This document shows positions 34,521 to 42,895 of a DNA stretch of 64,000 nucleotides, piece after piece; position 1 is the stretch's first letter; each line of letters opens with the position of its first letter. The stretch is from CALCKU01 sp964534845 (GTDB taxonomy: Bacteria; Pseudomonadota; Alphaproteobacteria; Caulobacterales; Maricaulaceae), in NCBI GenBank assembly GCA_964534845.1, contig CAZHPV010000002.1, positions 43,883 to 107,882 on the forward strand. The letters are read 5' to 3'. A program made the position numbers and the translations under genes. Below the pieces are notes generated by a model. It was not told the DNA's origin. It was given only the letters and a program-made list of their open reading frames with translations, and made no database searches.

Positions 34521-34915
34521 TAACCCGTCAAAATTCTATAGAGGAGATAGGCGGCCATACCAAAAAAGCTTAAAATGGCCAGAAGGGTTCCGATTACCCG
34601 GCCCTTTCCCAGAGCGTTTTCCTGAGCCATGCCGTGAGCATGCAACACACGACCTATCGTGAAGCCTGCCCCGAATATGTGCAAAATATGTGCGGGGGCG
34701 CTGAGTTGTGCCAAAGCAAACAGGCCGATAAGAGCAAGCGGCGTCGTTTCAATGAAATTGGCATGGGCTCTTATACGAGCAAGTAGTTGATGGCTTTGGC
34801 CACTGCCAATGCTGACTTTTTCAGATTGCCGCACCTGCCCGACACGAAACATTAAGAGCGGAGCTAGAATAAGATTTAAAGCGACGTAAAGGGCTACTAT
34901 TTCAAACAAAGTCAT
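34520..34915 (-). CDS. MAPEG family membrane protein
   Basis: A 131-residue protein with four hydrophobic segments. RIRAHANFIETTPLALIGLF is the MAPEG signature, and the later RVLHAHGMAQ and the C-terminal hydrophobic helix fit the family, which includes microsomal glutathione transferase-like proteins acting on hydrophobic electrophiles. Bacterial members are mostly uncharacterised. The ATG at 34915 is preferred over an upstream GTG at 34930 since homologues begin near MTLFEIVALY. It overlaps pmbA by one base. Confidence 0.87.
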   Translation of the reverse strand: MTLFEIVALYVALNLILAPLLMFRVGQVRQSEKVSIGSGQSHQLLARIRAHANFIETTPLALIGLFALAQLSAPAHILHIFGAGFTIGRVLHAHGMAQENALGKGRVIGTLLAILSFFGMAAYLLYRILTG

Positions 34916-34949
34916 ATAATTATGTCTCACTTATACCAGAAGTATTATT

Positions 34950-35645
34950 TTATAACTCTACAGGGCTTTGGGTTGCTTTTTCAATAGCTTTGATATGGGT
35001 TTCGGCCGGTTGAGCGCCCTGAATAAGAAAAGACCCATTATATATAAAGCTGGGAACACCACTTACACCGAGGCCGCGGAAATAGGCTATCTCTGCCATT
35101 ATCTTATCACTATCTTTGTTTTGAGCCAGTAAATCGCTTACAATCACGGGATCAAGCCCGATCTCTTCTGCGATATCGATTATGACATCGGTGTTTCCGA
35201 CATCCCGCAAATCTGCAAAAAAGGCCTTAAACAAGGCTTCTGCGGCTTGGTCACCTTTATTCTGGCCCTGAGCCCATTTCATTAACATATGCGCTTTGAG
35301 TGTATTGGGTCGCATAGGAATGTCGCTGAAACGAAAATCAATACCCACTTCGGGCGCGGCGGCTTCTAAGTGCTCGCGCATGGCTTTAAAGCGATCATTG
35401 GGCCCCGTGCCGAATTTGGACTTCATATAGTCCCGATATACTACTCCCTTGGCAGGAATATTCGGGTCAAGCATGTAAGGCCGCCACGTTAGGTGGACGT
35501 CTGTTTCTGGTTTATGTTGTCTGGTGTCTACTACGGCTTGTTGGAGATAACGTGTGCCTAGCCAGCACCAAGGGCAGACAATATCGGATACTATATCAAT
35601 ATGGATTTTATCCGAAGGCGTGTGTGAGGGATTACTCTTGGCCAT
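34950..35645 (-). CDS. DsbA family oxidoreductase, FrnE-like
   Basis: A 231-residue cytosolic thioredoxin-fold protein. The redox motif is VCPWCWLG near residue 26, and the family's SNTLKAHMLMKWA-like segment appears as RPNTLKAHMLMKWAQGQ; GVSGVPSFIYNGSFLIQGAQ is the cis-Pro loop and C-terminal strand. There is no signal peptide, so it differs from the exported DsbA proteins encoded at 53-54 kb. Family members such as FrnE act in oxidative-stress tolerance or polyketide maturation; the role here is unknown. Start at the ATG at 35645 (MAKSNPSH); the frame reaches up to 35732, but that would translate through a strong hairpin. No good Shine-Dalgarno is seen. Confidence 0.86.
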   Translation of the reverse strand: MAKSNPSHTPSDKIHIDIVSDIVCPWCWLGTRYLQQAVVDTRQHKPETDVHLTWRPYMLDPNIPAKGVVYRDYMKSKFGTGPNDRFKAMREHLEAAAPEVGIDFRFSDIPMRPNTLKAHMLMKWAQGQNKGDQAAEALFKAFFADLRDVGNTDVIIDIAEEIGLDPVIVSDLLAQNKDSDKIMAEIAYFRGLGVSGVPSFIYNGSFLIQGAQPAETHIKAIEKATQSPVEL

Positions 35646-35670
35646 GTGATTACATAGACCGTTGAGTGAT

Positions 35671-35711
35671 CTCTGTCTCCAAGAAATTACGAAAATTTCT
35701 CGGAGACAGAG
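35671..35711 (-). other. 18-bp inverted repeat in the leader of the FrnE-like gene
   Basis: Positions 35671-35688 and 35694-35711 are complementary at 17 of 18 positions around a 5-base loop. On the minus strand the one mismatch (35681/35701) becomes a U-G wobble, so the RNA hairpin would be fully paired. It ends 25 bases before the ATG at 35645 and has no T-run after it, so it is not an intrinsic terminator. Confidence 0.6.
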
Positions 35712-35740
35712 AGGGGGAAAGGGAGTTAGCAATCAATCTT

Positions 35741-35777
35741 TAGCCAACTGGAATGTTGGGTTCTCATAATTTGGCTA
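35741..35777 (-). other. Overlapping alternative hairpins upstream of the 18-bp inverted repeat
   Basis: TAGCCAA (35741-35747) is complementary to TTGGCTA (35771-35777). CCAAC (35744-35748) can alternatively pair with GTTGG (35755-35759) across 6 bases. The two share bases 35744-35747, so they exclude each other. The rest of the 282-bp gap (to 35927) shows no gene. Confidence 0.35.
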
Positions 35778-35927
35778 GAAGATTATTTGACTGATTTTTT
35801 CCTGCCCCAATACCCCGTGCGCTGCCCTAGCGCTAATTTAAGAATACAATTTTTGTCTTCTGTGTCTGCATAAAATAAGGCATGGGCGGTATTCCAAACT
35901 TATGTTTATCGCGAAAGCGTGTCCGCC

Positions 35928-36362
35928 TTAGGTTACATTTTTCACTGATAATTCAAGAAATTTTATGACCGCCTCAATCTCGGACTGGTTCATATTTTTA
36001 ACGAGCTTGTCATTGAAATCGCGAAAATTATTCATGATGTTTTCACGCTCAGTCCATCCTGCAGGGGTTAATTGCACATTTTTGGACCGGCGATCATGAA
36101 GATTATTTTTACGCGCGATCAATCCGGCTTTTTCCATACGGGAGACAAGCCCGGATACGGCCGGGCTTTGACGGCCAATGCCAGCGGCTAAGTCCCCGAG
36201 ACTGCAATTGTCGTGATAGCCTAGATATATCATTACGGCCGCTTGGGCGGCACTGGTCTGGCTTGTGCGACTTAAATGGTCGTCCGCGGCTTTTAAAAGC
36301 TGCGTATGGGCGCGGTCAAAAAGAAAAAACAACCGTCTGTCAACAGGACGTGCAATAGCCAT
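35928..36362 (-). CDS. MarR family transcriptional regulator
   Basis: A 144-residue winged helix-turn-helix protein. SLGDLAAGIGRQSPAVSGLV is the recognition helix region and RMEKAGLIARKNNLHDRRSK is the wing with the conserved Asp-Arg-Arg; flanking helices form the dimer interface. MarR proteins repress efflux, stress or catabolic genes and respond to phenolic or oxidant ligands. It lies upstream of the FrnE-like gene on the same strand, 282 bp away, so that gene and its structured leader are possible targets. It follows rnhA by 46 bp and may be in that transcript. Confidence 0.88.
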   Translation of the reverse strand: MAIARPVDRRLFFLFDRAHTQLLKAADDHLSRTSQTSAAQAAVMIYLGYHDNCSLGDLAAGIGRQSPAVSGLVSRMEKAGLIARKNNLHDRRSKNVQLTPAGWTERENIMNNFRDFNDKLVKNMNQSEIEAVIKFLELSVKNVT

Positions 36363-36408
36363 ATGATCTTCTCTTCATTATTTCGGTAATAGACCTAGTG
36401 TTTATAGA

Positions 36409-36855
36409 TTATGTGTGGTCCAGTGTTTCAATGCCTTTGCGGGCGAGGGCGTCGGCCCGTTCATTGCCTTCAATGCCGGCATGCCCTTTAACCCATTTCC
36501 AGTTTACATTTAAGCGCGCATTCAAGCTATCAAGGTCTTGCCAGAGATCGGAATTTAATACGGGCTTTTTATCGGACTTTTTCCACCCGCGTTTTTTCCA
36601 TCCTTCTATCCATTCTGTGATACCTTTTAGGACATAGGTGCTGTCGGTCCAAAGGGTAATCGGGGCGTCATAATTCGCTTTAACCGCTTCAAGCGCCTTG
36701 ATTGTCGCCATTAATTCCATACGGTTATTTGTGGTGTCAGCTTGACCGCCATAGAGTTCTTTTTCGGATTTTCCGTATATTAAGAGCGCCCCCCAGCCAC
36801 CGGGTCCGGGATTTCCTGAACAGGCACCGTCAGTATAAATTATCAGCTCCGTCAC
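36409..36855 (-). CDS. rnhA: Ribonuclease HI
   Basis: A 148-residue nuclease that degrades RNA in RNA-DNA hybrids. The four catalytic acidic residues are in place: Asp in IYTDGACSGNPGPGGWG near residue 8, Glu in NNRMELMATIKAL near 46, Asp in LWTDSTYV near 68 and Asp in NERADALARKG near 131, with the basic handle KGITEWIEGWKKRGWKKSDKK (quoted here only in part as WIEGWKKRGWKK). Length is normal. It is 67 bp downstream of ispH, a neighbour pair common in alphaproteobacteria, where thrB often lies between them; thrB is absent here. Confidence 0.96.
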   Translation of the reverse strand: MTELIIYTDGACSGNPGPGGWGALLIYGKSEKELYGGQADTTNNRMELMATIKALEAVKANYDAPITLWTDSTYVLKGITEWIEGWKKRGWKKSDKKPVLNSDLWQDLDSLNARLNVNWKWVKGHAGIEGNERADALARKGIETLDHT

Positions 36856-36922
36856 GTCTTAAACTTAGATAGGCAGAGACTTGGCGGGTTTGTGCAGAGG
36901 GCGGGTTGGTGCATAGGCTTGG

Positions 36923-37903
36923 CTAGGACGCCTCGCGCAAAAGGCGCGGCAAGCGAAAAATGACTTCTTCCTTTGTGACTTCTACTTCTTCCATAATCAG
37001 TGTATATTTTGACCGCAGGGCCGCGATAACACCGTCTGTTAGATATTCAGGTGCACTGGCCCCGGCTGACAGACCGATAGTTTTGGCGTTTTCGATCTTG
37101 TCCCAGTTTAGCTTATCTGCGCTGGAGATAAGGTAGGCTTCATTGGCACCGGCTTTTGCCCCCACTTCGACGAGACGTTTGGAATTAGATGAATTTGGTG
37201 CGCCGATAACAAGCAGGAGATCGCATTTCTCGGCTATGGCTTTTACCGCCTTTTGCCGATTTGTCGTCGCGTAGCAAATGTCTTCCTTATAGGGTAAGGC
37301 AATATTAGGAAACCGAGACGTTAAAATCTCTATCATCGATTTGGTGTCATCAACCGATAATGTGGTTTGTGTTACGAGAGCGAGATTGTCACTTTCTTCT
37401 GGCTGAAAGCTCTGGGCATCTTCTTCAGTTTCAATCAATGTTATGGCCCCCGCATCGAGCTGTCCCATTGTACCAATGACTTCGGGATGTCCGGCGTGAC
37501 CGATTAGCAGAATATGATGTCCATTGAGATGATGCTTTTCGGCCTCGACATGGACTTTGGAAACAAGCGGGCATGTCGCATCCAGAAAGGTCATATTCCG
37601 CGCAAGAGCGGCTTTGGGGACGGATTTAGGCACGCCGTGGGCCGAAAATATAACGGGACGATCATCGGGACATTCAGAAAGTTCTTCGACAAATATTGCG
37701 CCCATGTCCTCAAGGCGTTCAACCACATGCCGATTATGCACGATTTCGTGGCGCACATAGACCGGTTTGCCGAATTTTTCGATAGATTGCTCGACAATTT
37801 GTATGGCGCGGTCAACGCCCGCGCAAAACCCGCGCGGGGCCGCCAATAGCAGGGTCTTCTCCGGTAGGAGGGCTTCAGGGCTTTTCAAGACCGCGTTAGA
37901 CAT
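36923..37903 (-). CDS. ispH: 4-hydroxy-3-methylbut-2-enyl diphosphate reductase
   Basis: A 326-residue [4Fe-4S] enzyme that performs the last step of the MEP isoprenoid pathway, making IPP and DMAPP. The three cluster cysteines are in PRGFCAGVDRAI, LDATCPLVSKVH and DICYATTNRQ; VRHEIVHNRHVVERL holds an active-site His, and the Glu lies in IGTMGQLD/ITLIETEEDA context. The frame extends to 37933, but the ATG at 37903 has GAGGAG eight bases upstream and is chosen. It is followed by rnhA and is divergent from the lipoprotein gene at 38041. Confidence 0.95.
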   Translation of the reverse strand: MSNAVLKSPEALLPEKTLLLAAPRGFCAGVDRAIQIVEQSIEKFGKPVYVRHEIVHNRHVVERLEDMGAIFVEELSECPDDRPVIFSAHGVPKSVPKAALARNMTFLDATCPLVSKVHVEAEKHHLNGHHILLIGHAGHPEVIGTMGQLDAGAITLIETEEDAQSFQPEESDNLALVTQTTLSVDDTKSMIEILTSRFPNIALPYKEDICYATTNRQKAVKAIAEKCDLLLVIGAPNSSNSKRLVEVGAKAGANEAYLISSADKLNWDKIENAKTIGLSAGASAPEYLTDGVIAALRSKYTLIMEEVEVTKEEVIFRLPRLLREAS

Positions 37904-38040
37904 TAAAATCTCCTCATAGGGCGAGACTGGCATTGCAGCATTGCGCTTAACTGGTTAAGACCCTTAACAGATACACCGCGTTTGGACTATAGTTTTCATC
38001 GGTTCTTCGCATTAAATATGATCAAGTCAGGGAATTTATC

Positions 38041-38637
38041 ATGGCTTTAACTTTTAAATATGCGCGCTGCCTTGCCGCGAGCCTCGTGATAGCCGGATTT
38101 ACATTATCTGCCTGTTCTTCAACGCAGGAAGTTTTGCAAATCGGCGCAGCGGCTGAAAAGAACCCCGGACCCTGTCCGCGGGCTTTCTCGCTTTATGATG
38201 CGGCGCGTATTGTCGATTTCGGTGATGAGAGTGAAAGTTTCTCTAACATACGGTATACGGGCGAAATCAGTAATGTCAGAAGCTTGTGCCGTTATTTCGA
38301 TACCAAGCCGATTAATAGTGATCTAGAACTCCAATTTTCTTTAGGGCGGGGGCCGGCAGGCCAGCAATCCACAGTCGTCTATGAATATTTTGTGGCTGTT
38401 ACACGGAAAAATATTGGTGTCATAAATAAAACCGTATTTCCGTTGAGCGTGACGTTTCCGGCAGGCAATGACCGGGTTACCGTAACCGAGCGCGTGGATG
38501 AAATTATAATTCCCCGTGCGACAGAAACGACATCGGGCGAAAATTTCGAAATTATTGTCGGATTTGTCGTCACCGATAAGCAACGCAACTTTAATGCCGA
38601 AGGTAAGCGTTTTCGTGTCTCTGCAGGTAAGTCCTAA
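38041..38637 (+). CDS. Putative lipoprotein of unknown function
   Basis: A 198-residue exported protein not assigned to a named family. The signal peptide ends in LSAC (Cys near residue 25), so it is probably a lipoprotein. The mature part contains SDLELQFSLGRGPAG, TVVYEYFVAVTRKNIGVINK and a beta-rich C-terminus, with two further cysteines (PGPCPRAF and SLCRYFD) that could form a disulfide. Such proteins are common hypothetical lipoproteins in Caulobacterales and relatives. It lies 18 bp upstream of argS on the same strand and may share its transcript. Confidence 0.75.
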   Translation: MALTFKYARCLAASLVIAGFTLSACSSTQEVLQIGAAAEKNPGPCPRAFSLYDAARIVDFGDESESFSNIRYTGEISNVRSLCRYFDTKPINSDLELQFSLGRGPAGQQSTVVYEYFVAVTRKNIGVINKTVFPLSVTFPAGNDRVTVTERVDEIIIPRATETTSGENFEIIVGFVVTDKQRNFNAEGKRFRVSAGKS

Positions 38638-38655
38638 GTTTCATCCGGTTCTTTT

Positions 38656-40446
38656 ATGAGCTCTATATTACATAATCTAGATACCGCTTTTCGCGCGGCT
38701 TTTGAGAGTTTGGGCTTTCCGGCCGATGCTGGTGCGGTGCGCGAATCCGATCGCCCCGATCTTGCCCCCTTTCAATGTAATGGGGCTATGATGGCGGCGG
38801 GCATATTAAAAAAACGCGGCGAAAAAGCCAATCCGCGTGATATTGCCCAAAGCGTCACCGAGAGCCTTAAAGGCAATGCGCTCATAGCCGAGCTAGAGAT
38901 TGCAGGGCCGGGATTTATAAATATTTCTGTTACCCCGCAAGCGCTCACCCAGCGCGCTCAAGCGTTGGCCATTGACGAGAGAACAGGGGCTGAAAAATTA
39001 GCACCTCGCAAAATCATGATTGATTATGGGGGCGCAAATGTTGCTAAGCCTATGCATGTTGGCCATTTGCGTTCCGCCGTGATCGGGGACTGTTTAAAGC
39101 GTTTATTACGCTTTCGAGGACATGAGGTTATTGGCGATGTGCATTTGGGGGATTGGGGCTTACAAATGGGCCATCTGATTTCAGAACTGCGTGATGAACA
39201 ACCTGATTTACCCTATTTTGATAAAAATAAACGTTCGGATTATCCGGCAGTTTCGCCTGTCACTATGGATGATTTGGCGCGGCTTTATCCAAATGCTAGC
39301 AATAAGGCCAAGGCCGACCCGGAGCGTATGGAACGGTCGCGTCTTGCAACCGCCGAGCTACAATCCGGCCGGCCGGGTTACCGGGCTTTGTTGGATCATT
39401 TTATAACGGTATCGATAAAGGCTTTGAAGAAAGGCTATGGCGATCTGGGGGTTGAGTTTGATCTCTGGAAAGGCGAGGCCAGTGTAGACCCCCTCATCGA
39501 AGGTATGATTGAGGACCTCAAAGCCAAAGGCATTACCGAAGAAGACGACGGGGCCTTGATTATCCGGGTCGATCAAGAGGATGAGAAACAGGACATTCCG
39601 CCCGTTATGTTGCGGGCCTCTAGCGGTGCCGTACTATATCATACAACGGACCTCGCCACTTTGATTGACCGTAAAACCCTGAATGACCCTGATTTGATTT
39701 TATATGTTGTGGACCAGAGACAGGCCTTGCATTTTGAACAGGTCTTCCGGGCTGCTGTGAAAGCGGGCTGGTATCAGCGAGAGCAAATGCAGCATTTGGG
39801 TTTTGGTACGATGAACGGTAAAGACGGCAAGCCGTTTAAAACGCGTGAGGGCGGGGTCTTACGTCTTGAGGACTTGTTGATCATGATGCAGCAGGCTGCC
39901 AAAACACGATTATCCGAGGCGGGTATCGGGACCGATTTTCCACAAGAAGAACAGGACGATATTGCCAGTAAGGTTGGAATCGCGGCGCTTAAATTTGCCG
40001 ATTTGCAAAATCAACGTACAACCAATTATGTCTTTGATCCCGAACGCTTTACGGCTTTTGAGGGTAAAACCGGGCCTTACCTGCTCTATGCAAATGTCCG
40101 TATAAAGTCCATTTTACGGCGCGCGGCTAGTGAGGAGGCCAGCCTTGCACCGAATGCGCAGGCTATTGTGATTAAAGAACCGAGTGAGCAACAATTAGTT
40201 CTGGCGCTTGACGGATTTGAGCGGACGTTAAAAACGGCGAGTGAAAAATATGCCCCGCATATTTTATGCGATCATGTGTTCAAGCTCGCGCAAAGTTTTT
40301 CACGTTTTTATACGGATTGCCCCATTTTAAAACCCGGTACGCCAGAGGCGGTTAAAGCCTCGCGTCTGGCCTTAGCCGCCCTAACATTAAGGCAGTTGAA
40401 TTTGGGGCTGGATATTTTGGGGCTTGAAGCGCCTGACCGTATGTAA
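38656..40446 (+). CDS. argS: Arginyl-tRNA synthetase
   Basis: A 596-residue class I aminoacyl-tRNA synthetase. The N-terminal Add-1 domain (1-100) is followed by the HIGH-type motif KPMHVGHLRSAVIGD near residue 135. A degenerate KMSKS region, DGKPFKTREGGV, lies near residue 393, as in other ArgS. The anticodon-binding DALR domain (from about 470) includes GPYLLYANVRIKSILRRA and ends in LGLDILGLEAPDRM. All parts are present and the length is normal. It is preceded by a lipoprotein gene and converges on the Gln/Pro-rich gene with 18 bp between them. Confidence 0.96.
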   Translation: MSSILHNLDTAFRAAFESLGFPADAGAVRESDRPDLAPFQCNGAMMAAGILKKRGEKANPRDIAQSVTESLKGNALIAELEIAGPGFINISVTPQALTQRAQALAIDERTGAEKLAPRKIMIDYGGANVAKPMHVGHLRSAVIGDCLKRLLRFRGHEVIGDVHLGDWGLQMGHLISELRDEQPDLPYFDKNKRSDYPAVSPVTMDDLARLYPNASNKAKADPERMERSRLATAELQSGRPGYRALLDHFITVSIKALKKGYGDLGVEFDLWKGEASVDPLIEGMIEDLKAKGITEEDDGALIIRVDQEDEKQDIPPVMLRASSGAVLYHTTDLATLIDRKTLNDPDLILYVVDQRQALHFEQVFRAAVKAGWYQREQMQHLGFGTMNGKDGKPFKTREGGVLRLEDLLIMMQQAAKTRLSEAGIGTDFPQEEQDDIASKVGIAALKFADLQNQRTTNYVFDPERFTAFEGKTGPYLLYANVRIKSILRRAASEEASLAPNAQAIVIKEPSEQQLVLALDGFERTLKTASEKYAPHILCDHVFKLAQSFSRFYTDCPILKPGTPEAVKASRLALAALTLRQLNLGLDILGLEAPDRM

Positions 40447-40464
40447 GTCTTTAAGTCTGGCCGA

Positions 40465-40905
40465 TTACGACGAGGCCTGTTTAAAGGCTTGTTGCAGCAT
40501 TTGCTGTTGCGCTTGCACGGGTTTCGCTTGCATGGGTTGTGCTTGAACAGGTTGGGCTTGGGGCTGCAATGGTGCCTGCGCAAGAGGTTGGGCAGGAGTT
40601 TGGGCCAGAGGTTGAGCTTGCGATTGGACTTGTGGCTGAACCGAGTTGGGCGCAGCCGCGCGTGCGGCCGGTTGGACGTTCGAACCCGGTGCGTGTATAG
40701 GTGCATTAACACGCGTTTGTCCGGCATAAGGTCTTAAGCCTTTGGCCGCGTCCAAGCACTCGGCATACATATCTAGGATTGCTGTAAGATTACGCTCTCC
40801 CCATACACCCTGACCTTTTAACTTATTTAAAAGATCAAAGGCGACCTCGGCTTCGGATTTGCCCGAACCGGATGCTGTAATACTAGCTGTTTCGCTCTCT
40901 GACAT
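40465..40905 (-). CDS. Hypothetical protein with Gln/Pro/Ala repeat tail
   Basis: A 146-residue protein that I do not recognise. Residues 1-15 are Ser/Thr/Glu-rich; 17-60 form a well-composed helical segment (AFDLLNKLKGQGVWGERN, TAILDMYAECLDAAKGL); from about 70 on it is low-complexity, with repeats of QAQPLAQ, QAQPVQAQ and similar. No signal peptide or membrane segment is evident. The helical core looks like a genuine small domain, and the tail resembles a flexible linker. It is divergent from the glycine riboswitch/gcv unit. The antisense frames are of poorer composition, which supports this frame as coding. Confidence 0.62.
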   Translation of the reverse strand: MSESETASITASGSGKSEAEVAFDLLNKLKGQGVWGERNLTAILDMYAECLDAAKGLRPYAGQTRVNAPIHAPGSNVQPAARAAAPNSVQPQVQSQAQPLAQTPAQPLAQAPLQPQAQPVQAQPMQAKPVQAQQQMLQQAFKQASS

Positions 40906-41019
40906 GGCCTCGCCTTTTTAATTTCCGTGTTTATTACTGTGTTAGTCTGCGCCTATATCAGCACGAGATTAATGTTTCGTATGCAAAACCTATTTTCTAC
41001 CTGCCACGACCACGGCAGA

Positions 41020-41049
41020 TTGACACGGCGTGTGGATAGTGCATATAGG
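41020..41049 (+). promoter_or_regulatory. Candidate promoter of the riboswitch-gcv operon
   Basis: TTGACA (41020-41025) and TATAGG (41044-41049) are 18 bases apart. The expected start site near 41056 lies about ten bases before the first riboswitch aptamer. CTGCC (41001-41005) and GGCAG (41014-41018) form a short inverted repeat directly upstream of the -35 box. Confidence 0.6.
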
Positions 41050-41065
41050 GGTTATCTTCCTCTAT

Positions 41066-41296
41066 GCGGGAGAGTGTTGCAAAGTGCTTTATCTAAGGCC
41101 CGCAACCGCCGAAGGAGCAACCGCCACCGGAAACTCTCAGGCTTCAGGACCGCTTAGAAGACAAAACGCTGGAAAGCGGGTTCGCCTTAATAAGGATAGT
41201 CCCTTAATAAGGTTGGTTAAAGGCCCCGCCGAAGGAGTAAGCGCTCAGGCCGGCCTTAAGTCCTGACGTGAATCTCTCAGGTCCAAGAAGACAGCG
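41066..41296 (+). ncRNA. Tandem glycine riboswitch
   Basis: Two successive glycine aptamers precede gcvT. Aptamer 1 (41066-41153) has GCGGGAGAG, GCCGAAGGAGCAA and ACTCTCAGGC, closed by GCGG/CCGC. Aptamer 2 (41167-41296) has GCTGGAAAG, GCCGAAGGAGTAAG and ATCTCTCAGGT, closed by CGCTG (41167-41171) with CAGCG (41292-41296). The linker between them is 13 bases. Such tandem aptamers bind glycine and turn on glycine cleavage genes. The ribosome site of gcvT (GGGAG, 41318-41322) lies 22 bases after aptamer 2, which fits control of translation start. No terminator with a T-run is seen between aptamer 2 and gcvT. Confidence 0.93.
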
Positions 41297-41329
41297 GGTG
41301 GCACAGAACGCGAGAGCGGGAGTGTGCCT

Positions 41330-42517
41330 ATGTCTGATACCAAACCTTTGCCGGGTTTAAAATCTGGCTCTGAAAAAGAGCCGCTTTTACAGACGCAATT
41401 ATATGAAAAGCACCGCGCTTCGGGAGCAAAAATAGTACCGTTTGCAGGCTATGCTATGCCCGTACAATATGGTCTAGGCGTCTTAAAGGAGCATTTGCAT
41501 ACGCGCGAAAAAGCGGGCCTATTTGATGTTTCCCATATGGGCCAATGTTTTATATTTGCAGAGGATGGATCTTTTGAAACAGCCGCCAAGGCTCTCGAGC
41601 GCCTTGTCCCTGCTGATGTATTGTCTCTGGAACCCGGTCAGCAGCGCTATAGCCAATTCTTGGATAGCCAAGGCGGCATATTAGATGATTTGATGATAAC
41701 AAGGCTGGGTTTTGATGGTCATACGCATAAGCTTTATCTGGTTGTTAATGCTGGACGTAAGCACGATGATTTCAAGCATTTGGCGACTTATTTGCCGCCC
41801 GGCATCACGCTTGATCTGGCAGATGATAGCTTGTCGTTAATCGCGTTGCAGGGGCCGATGGCGGCTGAAATATTATCGGCATTTAATCCTGCCCTGCGTG
41901 ATCTTGCCTTTATGCGATCCCTCGATGTTCCGCTAACTCCCACAATTTGGGTACATGTCTCACGCTCGGGATATACAGGCGAAGATGGTTTTGAAATTTC
42001 GATTAAGCACGGCGATGTTAACGCCTTTGTCGATTTGCTTTTACAAAATAAAGATGTCGCAATGGTCGGTCTCGGCGCACGCGATAGTTTACGCCTAGAG
42101 GCTGGATTGTGCCTTTATGGTCAGGATATAGACACGCACGTTTCGCCGGTAGAAGCAGGTTTGTTGTGGTCCGTTCCAAAACACAGGCGCGGGGCAGATG
42201 CCGGCTTTATGGGCGCGGAGCGCCTCGCCTCCGATTTAGCCGATAAAACGACAAAGCGCCGTGTCGGCATCTTGCCAAAAGGCCGCGCTCCGGCGCGCGC
42301 CCATACCGAAATTCAGGACCTAGACGGACGCGCGGTTGGAGAGGTTACCTCCGGCGGCTTCGGGCCGTCAGTAGGCGGGCCGATTGCGATGGGATATGTC
42401 ACTCGCGCCCTCTCCAAACCCGGTACAAAAATACAGCTTTTAGTCAGAGGAAAGCCGCACCCGGCCACGGTCGTGAAATTACCTTTCATACCCCATAATT
42501 ATGTCAGAGGAGTTTAG
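41330..42517 (+). CDS. gcvT: Glycine cleavage system T protein (aminomethyltransferase)
   Basis: A 395-residue cytosolic enzyme that releases ammonia from the lipoyl-bound aminomethyl group of GcvH and passes the one-carbon unit to tetrahydrofolate. Family segments include GLFDVSHMGQ, YTGEDGFEISI, ARDSLRLEAGLCLYGQDID with the catalytic Asp region, and EVTSGGFGPSVGGPIAMGYV. It is the first gene after the glycine riboswitch. The ATG at 41330 is preferred to the GTG two codons earlier because GGGAG lies seven bases before it. The N-terminal 20 residues (LPGLKSGSEKEP) are an extra, unconserved stretch. Confidence 0.96.
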   Translation: MSDTKPLPGLKSGSEKEPLLQTQLYEKHRASGAKIVPFAGYAMPVQYGLGVLKEHLHTREKAGLFDVSHMGQCFIFAEDGSFETAAKALERLVPADVLSLEPGQQRYSQFLDSQGGILDDLMITRLGFDGHTHKLYLVVNAGRKHDDFKHLATYLPPGITLDLADDSLSLIALQGPMAAEILSAFNPALRDLAFMRSLDVPLTPTIWVHVSRSGYTGEDGFEISIKHGDVNAFVDLLLQNKDVAMVGLGARDSLRLEAGLCLYGQDIDTHVSPVEAGLLWSVPKHRRGADAGFMGAERLASDLADKTTKRRVGILPKGRAPARAHTEIQDLDGRAVGEVTSGGFGPSVGGPIAMGYVTRALSKPGTKIQLLVRGKPHPATVVKLPFIPHNYVRGV

Positions 42518-42519
42518 AT

Positions 42520-42891
42520 ATGCGTGAATATTTTACACAGGACCATGAATGGATAAAAATTGACGGGGACGTCGGTACGGTTGGTATTACGCCTTATGCG
42601 GCAGGCCAGCTCGGGGATGTGGTTTTTGTCGAGCTGCCCGAGATTGGCCGAACGGTCGCAAAGGGGGACGAGGTCGCTATTGTCGAGAGCGTGAAGGCCG
42701 CGTCTGAAGTTTATGCACCTGTAAGCGGGGAAGTCACGGGGATAAATGATAAGCTCGAAGAGGCGCCTGAAACCGTAAACGAATCTGCGGACGACGCGGG
42801 CTGGTTTTTGACAATGGTAATTTCCCAGCCGAGTGAGTTGGAAAGCCTGATGGATGGTGCGGCCTATCAAACCTTTTGCGAAGGTTTATAG
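42520..42891 (+). CDS. gcvH: Glycine cleavage system H protein
   Basis: A 123-residue lipoyl carrier that shuttles the aminomethyl intermediate between the P, T and L proteins. The lipoylation site is IVESVKAASEVYAPV with Lys at about residue 59. The opening YFTQDHEWIKIDGDVGTVGI and NESADDAGWFLTM are characteristic. It starts 2 bp after gcvT and is followed closely by the PaiB-like gene. Length is normal. Confidence 0.96.
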   Translation: MREYFTQDHEWIKIDGDVGTVGITPYAAGQLGDVVFVELPEIGRTVAKGDEVAIVESVKAASEVYAPVSGEVTGINDKLEEAPETVNESADDAGWFLTMVISQPSELESLMDGAAYQTFCEGL

Positions 42892-42895
42892 GCCC

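Noticed and set aside
40308..40727. A 139-codon minus-strand ORF rich in Arg, Asn and Pro spanning the end of argS
   Set aside because: It is a shadow of argS and of the Gln/Pro-rich gene in another frame, with codon bias typical of a frame-shifted repeat.
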